Shown piece by piece: positions 1 through 6,868 of a stretch of DNA of 9,508 nucleotides. The notes beneath the pieces are model-generated. The model was not told the origin of the DNA. It did no database searches and saw nothing but the letters and a program-made list of their open reading frames with translations. Position numbers and translations under genes: made by a program. The DNA is from Actinobacteria bacterium UBA3086 (lineage in GTDB: Bacteria > Actinomycetota > Coriobacteriia > Anaerosomatales > UBA3086). Where the stretch lies: the NCBI GenBank assembly GCA_002367305.1, contig DFBG01000111.1:582-10089 (forward strand), in the 5' to 3' direction. The stretch's first letter is position 1. Each line of letters begins with the position of its first letter.

Positions 1-51
1 GAACGAATGAATAGCCCGCGCTCATTCTAAAACAAAGGGAACCAAGACCAT

Positions 52-90
52 ATGCCGAAATTCACGAGCAGGAGGTGGATGCACCCATGA
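52..90 (+). other. Possible 12-codon upstream ORF (leader peptide)
   Basis: An ATG at 52 opens a frame of 12 codons (MPKFTSRRWMHP) ending in a TGA that overlaps the ATG of the downstream gene in the arrangement ATGA (87-90). The purine-rich AAAGGGA at 34-40 lies 11 nt upstream and could be a weak ribosome-binding site. The small frame contains the strong Shine-Dalgarno of the next gene. It could couple translation of the two frames or could be chance. Nothing in the peptide suggests amino-acid-dependent attenuation. Confidence 0.2.
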
Positions 91-428
91 GCACTCGACG
101 ACCAGACGTTTCCGACGAGGATTTGGGCATTCGCACGTTCCAGCTACGCAAGGCAAAAGCCGTAGAGCGAGCGATGGAGCGCGTACGCCACACGCATAAG
201 GATGACTGGAAGAACCTAGACGGTCAGGACATCACAGACTTTGAGTGGATTCTTGGTGAGTTGTGGGCCTATGTGAACCGCGATGCGTGGGAGGACCTTC
301 GCTTCGGCAAGATCACCATGCACGAGATCCGTACGGTTCTCACTTACGGACGCGAACTGAAGAAGCATGCTCGCACTTCTGTGGACGTGCTGAACGATGT
401 AGTCACCGCGATTCCCAACAAAGAGTAG
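87..428 (+). CDS. Small hypothetical protein (113 aa)
   Basis: I do not recognise this protein and assign no function. The reading frame is open from a GTG at 75, but I choose the ATG at 87 because a perfect Shine-Dalgarno AGGAGGTG (70-77) sits 9 nt before it. The product is 113 aa, highly charged, with no signal peptide or membrane segment, so it is probably cytosolic. It looks mostly helical. A basic stretch lies at about residues 16-40, followed by a tryptophan-rich central part (W41, W54, W60, W68) and a basic segment at 89-97 (REL KKHART). There are no cysteines, and I see no catalytic motif or obvious DNA-binding motif. It is convergent with the ATPase operon and not part of it, so its context says nothing about its role. 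A hairpin about 27 nt past the stop could end its transcript. The strong ribosome-binding site and full-length frame make it a likely real gene. Confidence 0.75.
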   Translation: MSTRRPDVSDEDLGIRTFQLRKAKAVERAMERVRHTHKDDWKNLDGQDITDFEWILGELWAYVNRDAWEDLRFGKITMHEIRTVLTYGRELKKHARTSVDVLNDVVTAIPNKE

Positions 429-455
429 CCGCACATTCAACTGCTGTAGGCATCA

Positions 456-482
456 ACGCCACCGCATCTGCGGTGGCGTTTT
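456..482 (+). terminator. Probable intrinsic terminator of the small plus-strand gene
   Basis: An 11-bp perfect stem (456-466 with 471-481) closes a 4-base loop (ATCT) and lies 27 nt after the stop codon at 428. The T tract is short (TTT, then GCGTT), so termination may be weak. The position at the end of a gene and the GC-rich stem support the call. The opposite strand has no T run after the hairpin. Confidence 0.55.
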
Positions 483-527
483 GCGTTGCAGCCCCTCTGA
501 GGCGCCTTGAGCGCGGAACCCATTGCC

Positions 528-586
528 TGAAGAAGAAAACACGCGGAACGACGTCATGAACCCCCCGGTTGGCGACGTCGTCCCGC
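528..586 (-). terminator. Intrinsic terminator of the V/A-ATPase operon
   Basis: On the minus strand a 13-bp stem (586-574 pairing with 555-543, one G-U wobble) is followed by the U-rich tail GUGUUUUCUUCUUC (542-529). The 18-nt loop can itself fold into a small AACC/GGTT hairpin. It starts 43 nt after the stop codon of subunit D (629), the last operon gene, which fits a rho-independent terminator. On the plus strand no T tract follows, so it should act in one direction only. Confidence 0.75.
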
Positions 587-628
587 ATCTGGTGATCTCT
601 ATGATCGGCAGACAGTTGATGCCGATAT

Positions 629-1282
629 CTAAGGTGCTGTCTGTGCGTCTCTCTTCTTGCGCTCGATCTTGGCCTTGACCTTCTTCAGTCTGAACAGGTC
701 CTCACGTGCGCGCTCGTCCAGTGTCTGGCGGATGTACGCGACCTGCTCTCTGAGCTGAGGCACGGTCACCTGCTCCAGCGCGTTCACTCGACGGTTGGTC
801 TTCTGGATCTCCTCACCAAGACGCTTGAGTCGCGTCTCGATGTCGGCGTACTCGATGATCACGTCGAGGATTCGTTCGAACTTGTCCGCCGTCTCATCAA
901 CTCGCGACGAGACACCCGTGACTGCATAGCCACGCGTGAACGACGACCTGATCGGACTCTCACCCTTGGTGACCACCGGGACTGACACGCCCATGATCTT
1001 GGTACCAGTCATGTCGACGACGATCTCGCCCTTGGTCGCCATACCTGCCGACCTGAGCGCCACGGTACCGTCCACAGCCTTGGAGACCGCGAGCGAATAC
1101 TGCGCCTCGGAGACCGATTTCTGGAGCGACTCAGACAACCTCAGAGTCTCGTCCATGACGCCCATGAACTCGATCAACAGGGCGTCGCGCTTCTGCTTGA
1201 GCAGGTCCATGCCCTGTTGCGCGAGCTGAATCTGCCCGCGACGCTCAAGTAGTTCTGCCCGTGTTGGCCGTACCTCCTCCAT
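629..1282 (-). CDS. atpD: V/A-type ATPase subunit D (central stalk)
   Basis: Subunit D forms the long antiparallel coiled coil of the rotor shaft that turns inside the A3B3 head and binds subunit F. The protein is 217 aa, normal for the family. The N-terminal helix carries the family pattern PTRAELLERR and AQQGMDLLKQKRDAL (residues 6-35). The C-terminal helix carries TNRRVNALEQVTVPQL (162-177) and the basic ending EDLFRLKKVKAKIERKK. The middle (about 65-125) is the less conserved globular insert. The ATG at 1282 has GGGAGG 4 nt upstream. The gene starts 9 nt after the stop of subunit B, is last in the operon, and is followed by a terminator. The V-type gene letters differ from F-type atpD (beta subunit), so the symbol should not be confused with that. 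Identification is firm. Confidence 0.96.
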   Translation of the reverse strand: MEEVRPTRAELLERRGQIQLAQQGMDLLKQKRDALLIEFMGVMDETLRLSESLQKSVSEAQYSLAVSKAVDGTVALRSAGMATKGEIVVDMTGTKIMGVSVPVVTKGESPIRSSFTRGYAVTGVSSRVDETADKFERILDVIIEYADIETRLKRLGEEIQKTNRRVNALEQVTVPQLREQVAYIRQTLDERAREDLFRLKKVKAKIERKKRDAQTAP

Positions 1283-1291
1283 CTTGCCTCC

Positions 1292-2743
1292 CTAGAGCCC
1301 GTCGCCGGCATCAGCCGCTGCGGACTCACCCGCACTGGGGTGATACTTGTCGATGAAGTCGCGTACACGCTTGAGCTCGCCTATGGGCAGTTCAGACATG
1401 AGCTCCCAGGCGATCGTGAGAGTCTCCTCGATGGAACGGCCCTCGTCGCCCTGGCCCACGATCCGATCCTCGAAGCTATCAGCGAAGTGCAGATAGCGAC
1501 GGTCGGTCTCGGAAAGTGCTTCCTCACCGACGATGGCGACAAGCTTGCGCAGGCCACGACCCTCAGCGTAGGCAGCGTAGAGCTGATTGGCGACTGCACG
1601 ATGGTCCTCGCGCGTCTTGCCCTCGCCGATACCCAAGTTCATGAGCCTCGACAGACAGGGAAGTGTGTCGATCGGCGGATACACGCCACGACGGTGCATA
1701 TGACGCGAGAGCACGATCTGACCCTCGGTGATGTACCCGGTGAGGTCGGGGATCGGGTGCGTGATGTCATCGTCAGGCATGGAAAGGATCGGCAACTGCG
1801 TTACCGAGCCCTTGCGGCCCTTGATGCGACCTGCGCGCTCATAGATGGTCGAAAGGTCCGTGTACATGTAGCCGGGATAACCGCGGCGACCGGGAACCTC
1901 TTCGCGAGCCGTGGAGACCTCACGAAGCGCTTCGCAGTAGTTGGTCATGTCCGACAGGACCACCAGCACCTGCAGGTCCTTCTCGAATGCGAGGTACTCG
2001 GCGACCGTCAGTGCACACTTGGGAGTGAGCAGACGCTCGACCGTGGGGTCATCCGCGAGGTTCTGGAAGAACACGACTCGCTCAAGCGCGCCGGTGCTCT
2101 CGAACTGCTCGTGGAAGTACGACGCCTCGCGGTTGGTGATACCCATGGCGCCGAACACGATGGCGAACTCCTCGCCGCTCTTGACCCGCGCTTGGCGGAC
2201 GATCTGAGCTGCGAGCTCGTTGGCGGGAAGGCCAGAACCCGAGAAGATCGGGAGCTTCTGGCCGCGCACAAGCGTGTTGAGTCCGTCGATCGCAGAGATA
2301 CCGGTCTCGATGAAGTCGGCCGGCAGAGCTCGCGAGTATGGGTTGATCGGGTTACCGGTGATGTCCAAGCGCTGCTCGGGGACGATCGGCGATCCGCCGT
2401 CGATAGGCTTGCCGACACCGTTCAGAGTCCTGCCCAGAAGTTCGGGTGAGACGTCGATCCGTGCGACCTCTTCCAGGAAGCGGATCTCAGTCTTGTCGAC
2501 ATCGATGCCCTGCGTGCCCTCGAAGATCTGGATGACAGCGATGTCACCGGAGATCTCAAGAACCTGACCGGAGCGACGTGAGCCGTCAGGCATACGAATA
2601 GCGACCATCTCGTTGTACGCCACTCCCTGGACATTCTCAACGAAGACCAGCGGTCCCGTGACGTACGAGATCGTGCGGTAGTCGGTCGAGACGAGCGACT
2701 TCTTGGTCGTCTCGGCTGGAGTTGTCATTGTCTCCTGCGTCAC
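1292..2743 (-). CDS. atpB: V/A-type ATPase subunit B (non-catalytic nucleotide-binding)
   Basis: Subunit B alternates with A in the A3B3 hexamer and is the regulatory, non-catalytic nucleotide subunit. The protein is 483 aa. Visible features are the beta-barrel start YRTISYVTGPLVFVE (22-36), the degenerate P-loop region LPIFSGSGLPANELAAQI (164-181) lacking the GKT of a working Walker A, VVLSDMTNYCEALRE (261-275), and LPCLSRLMN (361-369). R366 in that last motif matches the arginine finger that reaches the catalytic site of A. The start is a GTG at 2743 directly abutting the stop of A. GAGGTG lies 6 nt upstream, inside the end of A, and supports this start over the in-frame ATG at 2728. The first 20 or so residues (rich in T, E, K) extend beyond the usual start of the family. 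The C-terminus ends in a short AGESAAADAGDGL tail. In F-type nomenclature atpB means another subunit; ntpB is used in Enterococcus. Confidence 0.97.
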   Translation of the reverse strand: MTQETMTTPAETTKKSLVSTDYRTISYVTGPLVFVENVQGVAYNEMVAIRMPDGSRRSGQVLEISGDIAVIQIFEGTQGIDVDKTEIRFLEEVARIDVSPELLGRTLNGVGKPIDGGSPIVPEQRLDITGNPINPYSRALPADFIETGISAIDGLNTLVRGQKLPIFSGSGLPANELAAQIVRQARVKSGEEFAIVFGAMGITNREASYFHEQFESTGALERVVFFQNLADDPTVERLLTPKCALTVAEYLAFEKDLQVLVVLSDMTNYCEALREVSTAREEVPGRRGYPGYMYTDLSTIYERAGRIKGRKGSVTQLPILSMPDDDITHPIPDLTGYITEGQIVLSRHMHRRGVYPPIDTLPCLSRLMNLGIGEGKTREDHRAVANQLYAAYAEGRGLRKLVAIVGEEALSETDRRYLHFADSFEDRIVGQGDEGRSIEETLTIAWELMSELPIGELKRVRDFIDKYHPSAGESAAADAGDGL

Positions 2744-4498
2744 CTAGTACACCTCGATTCCTGCGATGTCCTCGGTCAAGGACGTATTGAAACCCGGAAG
2801 CATCTCGAGCGCCTCTTCGTGCGGCGTCGTCTTCATGGTCGCGATCGTGTCCTTGAGCGGCAGTTCGAGGATCTGGCGGAGCGACACACCACGGTTGAGT
2901 GCCTCGGTGGCCGCGTCATCGAACGCGAGGATCGTCTTGAGCATCCAGTACTGCTTCTTGGGCGGACAGTACGCGTCGATCTCGTCGAAGGCGAACTGCT
3001 GCAGAAAGTCCTCACGCAGCATTCTGGCGACCTCGAGGATGATCTTCTCGGACTCCGGCAGTGCATCCGGACCGACCAGCTGCACGATCTCCTGCAGCTC
3101 TGTCTCCTTCTGGAGAATGAACATCGCGCGATCGCGCAGTTCCTGCCAGTCGGGTGCGACGTTATCCTCGTACCAGTGACGAACCTGGCCCAGGAACAGC
3201 GTGTATGACTTGGTCCATGAGATCGCCGGGAAGTGACGCCTATGCGCCAGTGTCGTGTCCAGGGCCCAGAAGGCACCCGTCACGCGCAGCGAGTTCTGCG
3301 TCATGGGCTCGGACATGTCTCCGCCAGCCGGTGAGACCGCGCCGACCATGGTGACTGATCCGACCCTGTCCTCGTCGCCGCCAAGAGCCTGAACTCGTCC
3401 TGAGCGCTCATAGAACGCAGCGAGCCGAGTTGCGAGATAGGCGGGATAGCCTTCCTCACCAGGCATCTCTTCGAGACGACCGGAGACCTCGCGCAACGCC
3501 TCTCCCCAACGTGACGTTGAGTCGGACATCATCGCGACGTTGTATCCCATGTCCCGGTAGAACTCGGCAAGCGTGGCACCCACGTAGATGGAAGCCTCGC
3601 GTGCCGCAACGGGCATGTTGGAGGTGTTGGCGACGAGAACCGTTCTATCCATGAGCGGATTGCCCGTACGGGGATCCTCAAGCTCCGGGAACTCCGTGAG
3701 CACCTCGGTCATCTCATTGCCGCGCTCACCGCAACCGACGTAGACGATGATGTCCACGTCAGCCCACTTGGCGAGCGACTGCTGGGTGACCGTCTTGCCC
3801 GTTCCGAAACCGCCAGGAATGATGGCGTTGCCGCCCAGGGCGATCGGGAAGAATGTGTCCAGAATGCGCATGCCTGTGGTGAATGGATGCGTGGGATTGA
3901 GCTTTCTCGTGTACGGACGCCCCTGGCGTACCGGCCACTTCTGGCTCATCTTGACCTCTGTACCGTCCTCGAAAGTGACGACCGCATCATCGATCGTGTA
4001 GTCACCCTTCTCGACGACCTTGGCCACCTTGCCGCTCATGTAAGGCGGGACCATGACCCTGTGCAGGATGGTCTGACCTTCGGGCACAGTGCCCACAACA
4101 GAGCCGCCCTCGAGTTCGTCTCCAACCTTGATGTTGGGAGTGAAACTCCAGAGCTTGGTGCGGTTCAGTGCCGAAGCGACCGTACCGCGCTCGATATAGT
4201 CTCCACCCTGAGCCACGAGTTCCGGCAAGGGACGCTGCACGCCGTCGTAGATAGACGACAACAGACCCGGCCCGAGCTCAACGGTGAGCGGACCTTCCGT
4301 GGACTCGACCGGATCGCCAACACAGAGACCCGAAGTGTCCTCGTAAACCTGGACCGTCGCTCGATCGCCCTCAAGCCTGATGACTTCTCCCATCAGACCC
4401 TCAGCGCCGACCCGGACGATGTCGTACATTTTGGCACCGGTCATACCGCCCGCAACGGCGACAGGACCGGTGATCTTTGTGATATTCCCGAGAATCAT
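2744..4498 (-). CDS. atpA: V/A-type ATPase catalytic subunit A
   Basis: Catalytic subunit that synthesises or hydrolyses ATP, three copies per complex. The protein is 584 aa, the normal length of an intein-free A subunit. It has the N-terminal barrel (ITGPVAVAGGMTGAKMYDIVRVG, from residue 9), the family's bulge domain (about 110-190), the P-loop GGFGTGKT (229-236), YVGCGERGNEM (253-263) with the catalytic glutamate E258, the Walker B strand VAMMSDSTSRW (321-331) with D326, and PGEEGYPAYL (346-355), then a helical C-terminal domain. The P-loop has Gly where most relatives have Pro (GPFGSGKT), which is unusual but keeps the essential GKT. The ATG at 4498 overlaps the stop of F by 1 nt (TGATG), with GAGGCGAGG just upstream, suggesting coupled translation. 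The VTQQSLAKW stretch after the P-loop resembles the Thermus/Deinococcus group. Identification is firm; ntpA is the Enterococcus name. Confidence 0.98.
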   Translation of the reverse strand: MILGNITKITGPVAVAGGMTGAKMYDIVRVGAEGLMGEVIRLEGDRATVQVYEDTSGLCVGDPVESTEGPLTVELGPGLLSSIYDGVQRPLPELVAQGGDYIERGTVASALNRTKLWSFTPNIKVGDELEGGSVVGTVPEGQTILHRVMVPPYMSGKVAKVVEKGDYTIDDAVVTFEDGTEVKMSQKWPVRQGRPYTRKLNPTHPFTTGMRILDTFFPIALGGNAIIPGGFGTGKTVTQQSLAKWADVDIIVYVGCGERGNEMTEVLTEFPELEDPRTGNPLMDRTVLVANTSNMPVAAREASIYVGATLAEFYRDMGYNVAMMSDSTSRWGEALREVSGRLEEMPGEEGYPAYLATRLAAFYERSGRVQALGGDEDRVGSVTMVGAVSPAGGDMSEPMTQNSLRVTGAFWALDTTLAHRRHFPAISWTKSYTLFLGQVRHWYEDNVAPDWQELRDRAMFILQKETELQEIVQLVGPDALPESEKIILEVARMLREDFLQQFAFDEIDAYCPPKKQYWMLKTILAFDDAATEALNRGVSLRQILELPLKDTIATMKTTPHEEALEMLPGFNTSLTEDIAGIEVY

Positions 4499-4830
4499 CA
4501 GCCTCGCCTCAGTGTGATGTCGAATCCGATTGCTCTTCTGATCAAGCGTGCAAGATACGCACGGTGGTCCTCGCCCATCTCCAACTTCTCCTTGATCGGG
4601 AGAGAGATGACGATAGGTCGATAGATCGAGTCGATCTTCTTCTGGGTGCGCTCGTCGATCGCGGCCATCATCTTCTCGTTCACGGCGATGATGCCACTCG
4701 TGTCATCGTCGATCAGCGAGTTGAGCGCCCTTCGCGCCTGCTCGTCCGAATCAGCGACCTCTACGTCGACTCCTGCCAAACGAAAACCGTCAGCTGTGTC
4801 GGCGTCAGTGAGAACGATGAGCTTATACAA
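4498..4830 (-). CDS. atpF: V/A-type ATPase subunit F (central stalk)
   Basis: Subunit F is a small Rossmann-like protein that binds subunit D in the rotor. The protein is 110 aa, normal for the family (about 100-110). The N-terminal strand and loop YKLIVLTDADTADGFRLAGVDV (residues 2-23) is the clearest signature. IIAVNEK (47-53) and RPIVISLPIKE (71-81) follow, then a C-terminal helix. The start codon is TTG at 4830, lying inside the end of subunit C (8-nt overlap). It is supported by AGAGGAGAG 8 nt upstream and by the fact that the family begins with MYK-like residues exactly here. No in-frame ATG is available before the conserved start. V-type F should not be confused with F-type atpF (b subunit). 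Confidence 0.95.
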   Translation of the reverse strand: MYKLIVLTDADTADGFRLAGVDVEVADSDEQARRALNSLIDDDTSGIIAVNEKMMAAIDERTQKKIDSIYRPIVISLPIKEKLEMGEDHRAYLARLIRRAIGFDITLRRG

Positions 4831-5914
4831 GGATCAGCTCTCCTCTCACGCGCGCCTCAGGCATGCCTACCGACTTGCCCTTAACGACGATTCGCAAGTT
4901 CGTGATCTCGTTCTGCTTGGCCCACAGATACCCGACCACGACACCCACACCCAAAGGATCACCCGTACCCAGTCCAAGCGCCTTGCGCATGAGGTAATCC
5001 TCCAGCGCACGCTCGAACACGGCGATCGAGTTCTCCTCCAAGTACTTCACTGCAACATCGTCCAGAGCCTTGCCATACGGCGTACCCCTGAGACGATCGA
5101 GAACCTCGTCAATGTCGGACATGGCCGCTAGAGACAGATAGAAATCACGTTTGATTCCCGGTCCCCCATTGAGGAAGAACTGTCCCGCGTCCACTTCACT
5201 GATGTCCGCCTTCTGAAAGCGGAACACCGTGACCAGGTTGGCAGTGTCGATCTGAATGCCAAGAATCCTTCTGGCTATAGCGGAGTTGTTTCCGCGCTTT
5301 GAGAGCCGCGCCAACGCCCACTCGGCGTAATAGCAGTCGAGCGCAAGCTCGAGTTCAGCCAGCTCACCGCTCTTGAGAAATGAGGCGTAGCCCGAGCGCA
5401 GTGCACTCGCGTACGGCAGGCCCCACGTCGCGGCTGTATCCACAACAGCCTTGACATCCTGTTGCATTGCCAAAGCCTCAAGATCAACGAATGACAGCTG
5501 GCCCGCAGCCATCAGCCCCTCATTGATCTCCTCGGCCGAGAGTTGCATCTGCTTGCCACGCAGGATCGTCTTCAGGTTGAAGACATCCCAGCGACCCAAC
5601 AGAGTGGTGACCAGGTATGCACCCTCCTCATTGAGGAAGCCCAAGACCTTCTGGTAGGTACGCACCATGTTCACCTTGAGCGCTTCATCCACCGTCGCAG
5701 CGGTGCGCCCGTGGATGATCTGCTCCTCCAGATCCGGACCATACCCGGTCTCCGAGAGGTCCTGGATCAGTCGGGAGATATCGGACGCCGCAATCAGCCC
5801 GTCCAAGAAACTGGAGTCGAGCAGATGCGACCGCATACCGCGAATGCGAGCATTCGCGTATCCGTAGTCCTTGCCTCCCTGTGCAGGTTTGCGCTTTGCG
5901 GCCGATGCACTCAT
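4823..5914 (-). CDS. atpC: V/A-type ATPase subunit C (rotor socket, d-like)
   Basis: Subunit C is the funnel-shaped protein that sits on the c ring and couples it to the D-F stalk. The protein is 363 aa; family members are usually about 320-350. The family pattern YGYANARIRGMRSHLLDSSF (17-36) is visible, followed by a largely helical protein with repeated motifs such as DVFNLKTILRGKQ (109-121) and ARRILGIQIDTANLVTVFRF. It ends with an AEVRGELILV-like terminus. The first 16 residues (MSASAAKRKPAQGGKD) are a basic, low-complexity extension beyond the usual start. The ATG at 5914 overlaps the stop of E by 4 nt (ATGA) and there is only a weak GGAGA 10 nt upstream, so translation is probably coupled. 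In F-type naming atpC is epsilon; ntpC is the Enterococcus name. Confidence 0.94.
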   Translation of the reverse strand: MSASAAKRKPAQGGKDYGYANARIRGMRSHLLDSSFLDGLIAASDISRLIQDLSETGYGPDLEEQIIHGRTAATVDEALKVNMVRTYQKVLGFLNEEGAYLVTTLLGRWDVFNLKTILRGKQMQLSAEEINEGLMAAGQLSFVDLEALAMQQDVKAVVDTAATWGLPYASALRSGYASFLKSGELAELELALDCYYAEWALARLSKRGNNSAIARRILGIQIDTANLVTVFRFQKADISEVDAGQFFLNGGPGIKRDFYLSLAAMSDIDEVLDRLRGTPYGKALDDVAVKYLEENSIAVFERALEDYLMRKALGLGTGDPLGVGVVVGYLWAKQNEITNLRIVVKGKSVGMPEARVRGELILV

Positions 5915-6489
5915 GAGAACATGATCTCCGCGATGTCCGCCTGAATCAGGCCGCTGACCTTCTCCAGCCGATCCTCAAGCGTGTTCCTGCGGGCAATCCT
6001 ACCGCCGCCGAACGAGACAACGGCACCGCCGATCGTCGAGTCACCCTGCTCCACCGGAGCTGAGAGTCCAAGATCTGCCGCTGCCTTCTTCGCAACGTCG
6101 ACGTCAACCTGGTCGACGAGGATACGGTACTCCCCGTCGACCCCGGCCACAGCCTCTTGAATAAGATCCTTCATGAGGGCCGGGTACGTATCCGTGTGAC
6201 GCAGCGCTTCGAGCGACTTCATTGCCTCTTCGAACACCTTGCCGACAGACCGTTCCTTCACCGCGGCCACGCGCTTCTTGGACTCCAACCGCGCATAGTT
6301 GATCTGCTGCGCTGTCTTGGAGCGCACGCTGCGCTCGGTGTTTCCCAGTCGGTCCGACTTAATGCTATCCGCCTCATCTCGAGCATGGGTCAGTATTCCT
6401 TCTGCCTGATCCCGCGCATCGGTGACGATCGTCTTGCACTCTTCGTCAGCCTGCTCTTCGAGAGCTTTGAAGATATCTTCTAGCGCCAT
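5911..6489 (-). CDS. atpE: V/A-type ATPase subunit E (peripheral stalk)
   Basis: Subunit E pairs with subunit H/G to form the peripheral stalks that hold the A3B3 head still against rotation. The protein is 192 aa, normal for the family. Residues 1 to about 95 are a charged helical coiled coil (LEDIFKALEEQADEECKTIV and following). Residues 100-192 form the globular head-binding domain, with GGAVVSFGGGRIARRNTLED (154-173) and the typical end IQADIAEIMF. ATG at 6489 with AAGGA 10 nt upstream. A 49-nt gap separates it from the K gene. F-type atpE denotes the c subunit, so the name is ambiguous between systems. Confidence 0.95.
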   Translation of the reverse strand: MALEDIFKALEEQADEECKTIVTDARDQAEGILTHARDEADSIKSDRLGNTERSVRSKTAQQINYARLESKKRVAAVKERSVGKVFEEAMKSLEALRHTDTYPALMKDLIQEAVAGVDGEYRILVDQVDVDVAKKAAADLGLSAPVEQGDSTIGGAVVSFGGGRIARRNTLEDRLEKVSGLIQADIAEIMFS

Positions 6490-6538
6490 GTGTACGGTTT
6501 CCTTCCGCGACTATCGCAATACGGGCTGAGTACGAGTA

Positions 6539-6868
6539 CTAGCCGGCGATCATGATCGCGGACACGAAGCCGAGCAGAACAATGATCTCCGGGAGCGCCT
6601 GGAGCGTGATGATCCAGATGGCAACCTCGGGGCGCTCAGCAAGCGTACCCGCACCCGCAGAACCAATCTTTGCCTGCGCGTAACCTGCGCCTAGAGCAGA
6701 GAGACCCATTGCCAGACCTGCAGCGATGGCCTTTGCGGCGTACGTATGCCAGTCGTCCTGGCCAGCCGTAACTTCTGCTGTCTCCTGTGCGAGAGCCATT
6801 GCGGGGACCAGCATGGTCAGTACGAACGTACTGCCAAACACCCACCTTGCGAGCCGATTCTTGATCAT
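6539..6868 (-). CDS. atpK: V/A-type ATPase subunit K/L (c-ring proteolipid)
   Basis: This is the proteolipid that forms the rotating membrane ring. The protein is 109 aa. Residues 1-27 look like a signal peptide (KNR, a hydrophobic core, then AMALA before Q28), followed by one hairpin of two helices, about 43-68 and 82-108. The second helix has the ion-carrying glutamate E94 in LQALPEIIVLLG and the first has Q65 in AGYAQAK. A Gln at the same place in Enterococcus NtpK is an ion ligand. The single hairpin matches the Thermus subunit L type rather than the fused four-helix NtpK. The ATG at 6868 overlaps the stop of I (ATGA), and GGAGGTGG (6878-6885) lies 9 nt upstream. That is the best Shine-Dalgarno in the operon and fits the many copies needed per ring. 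Confidence 0.96.
   Translation of the reverse strand: MIKNRLARWVFGSTFVLTMLVPAMALAQETAEVTAGQDDWHTYAAKAIAAGLAMGLSALGAGYAQAKIGSAGAGTLAERPEVAIWIITLQALPEIIVLLGFVSAIMIAG

Noticed and set aside
2164..2286. Functional Walker A in subunit B
   Set aside because: The region reads SGSGLPANE without GKT, as expected for the non-catalytic subunit; it is not a mutation of a catalytic gene.
1340..2449. Long 369-aa plus-strand open frame antisense to subunit B
   Set aside because: It is the antisense shadow of a certain gene with strong third-position G/C bias. The translation is rich in Arg, Asp, Leu and Val with no family motif, and no Shine-Dalgarno supports it.
3791..3814. Intein insertion at the P-loop of subunit A
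   Set aside because: Some A subunits carry an intein at this place, but the frame here runs straight through GGFGTGKTVTQQ and the protein is 584 aa, the intein-free length.
3887..4624. 245-aa plus-strand open frame antisense to subunits A and F
   Set aside because: Same shadow effect; it crosses the boundary of two certain genes and shows no recognisable domain.
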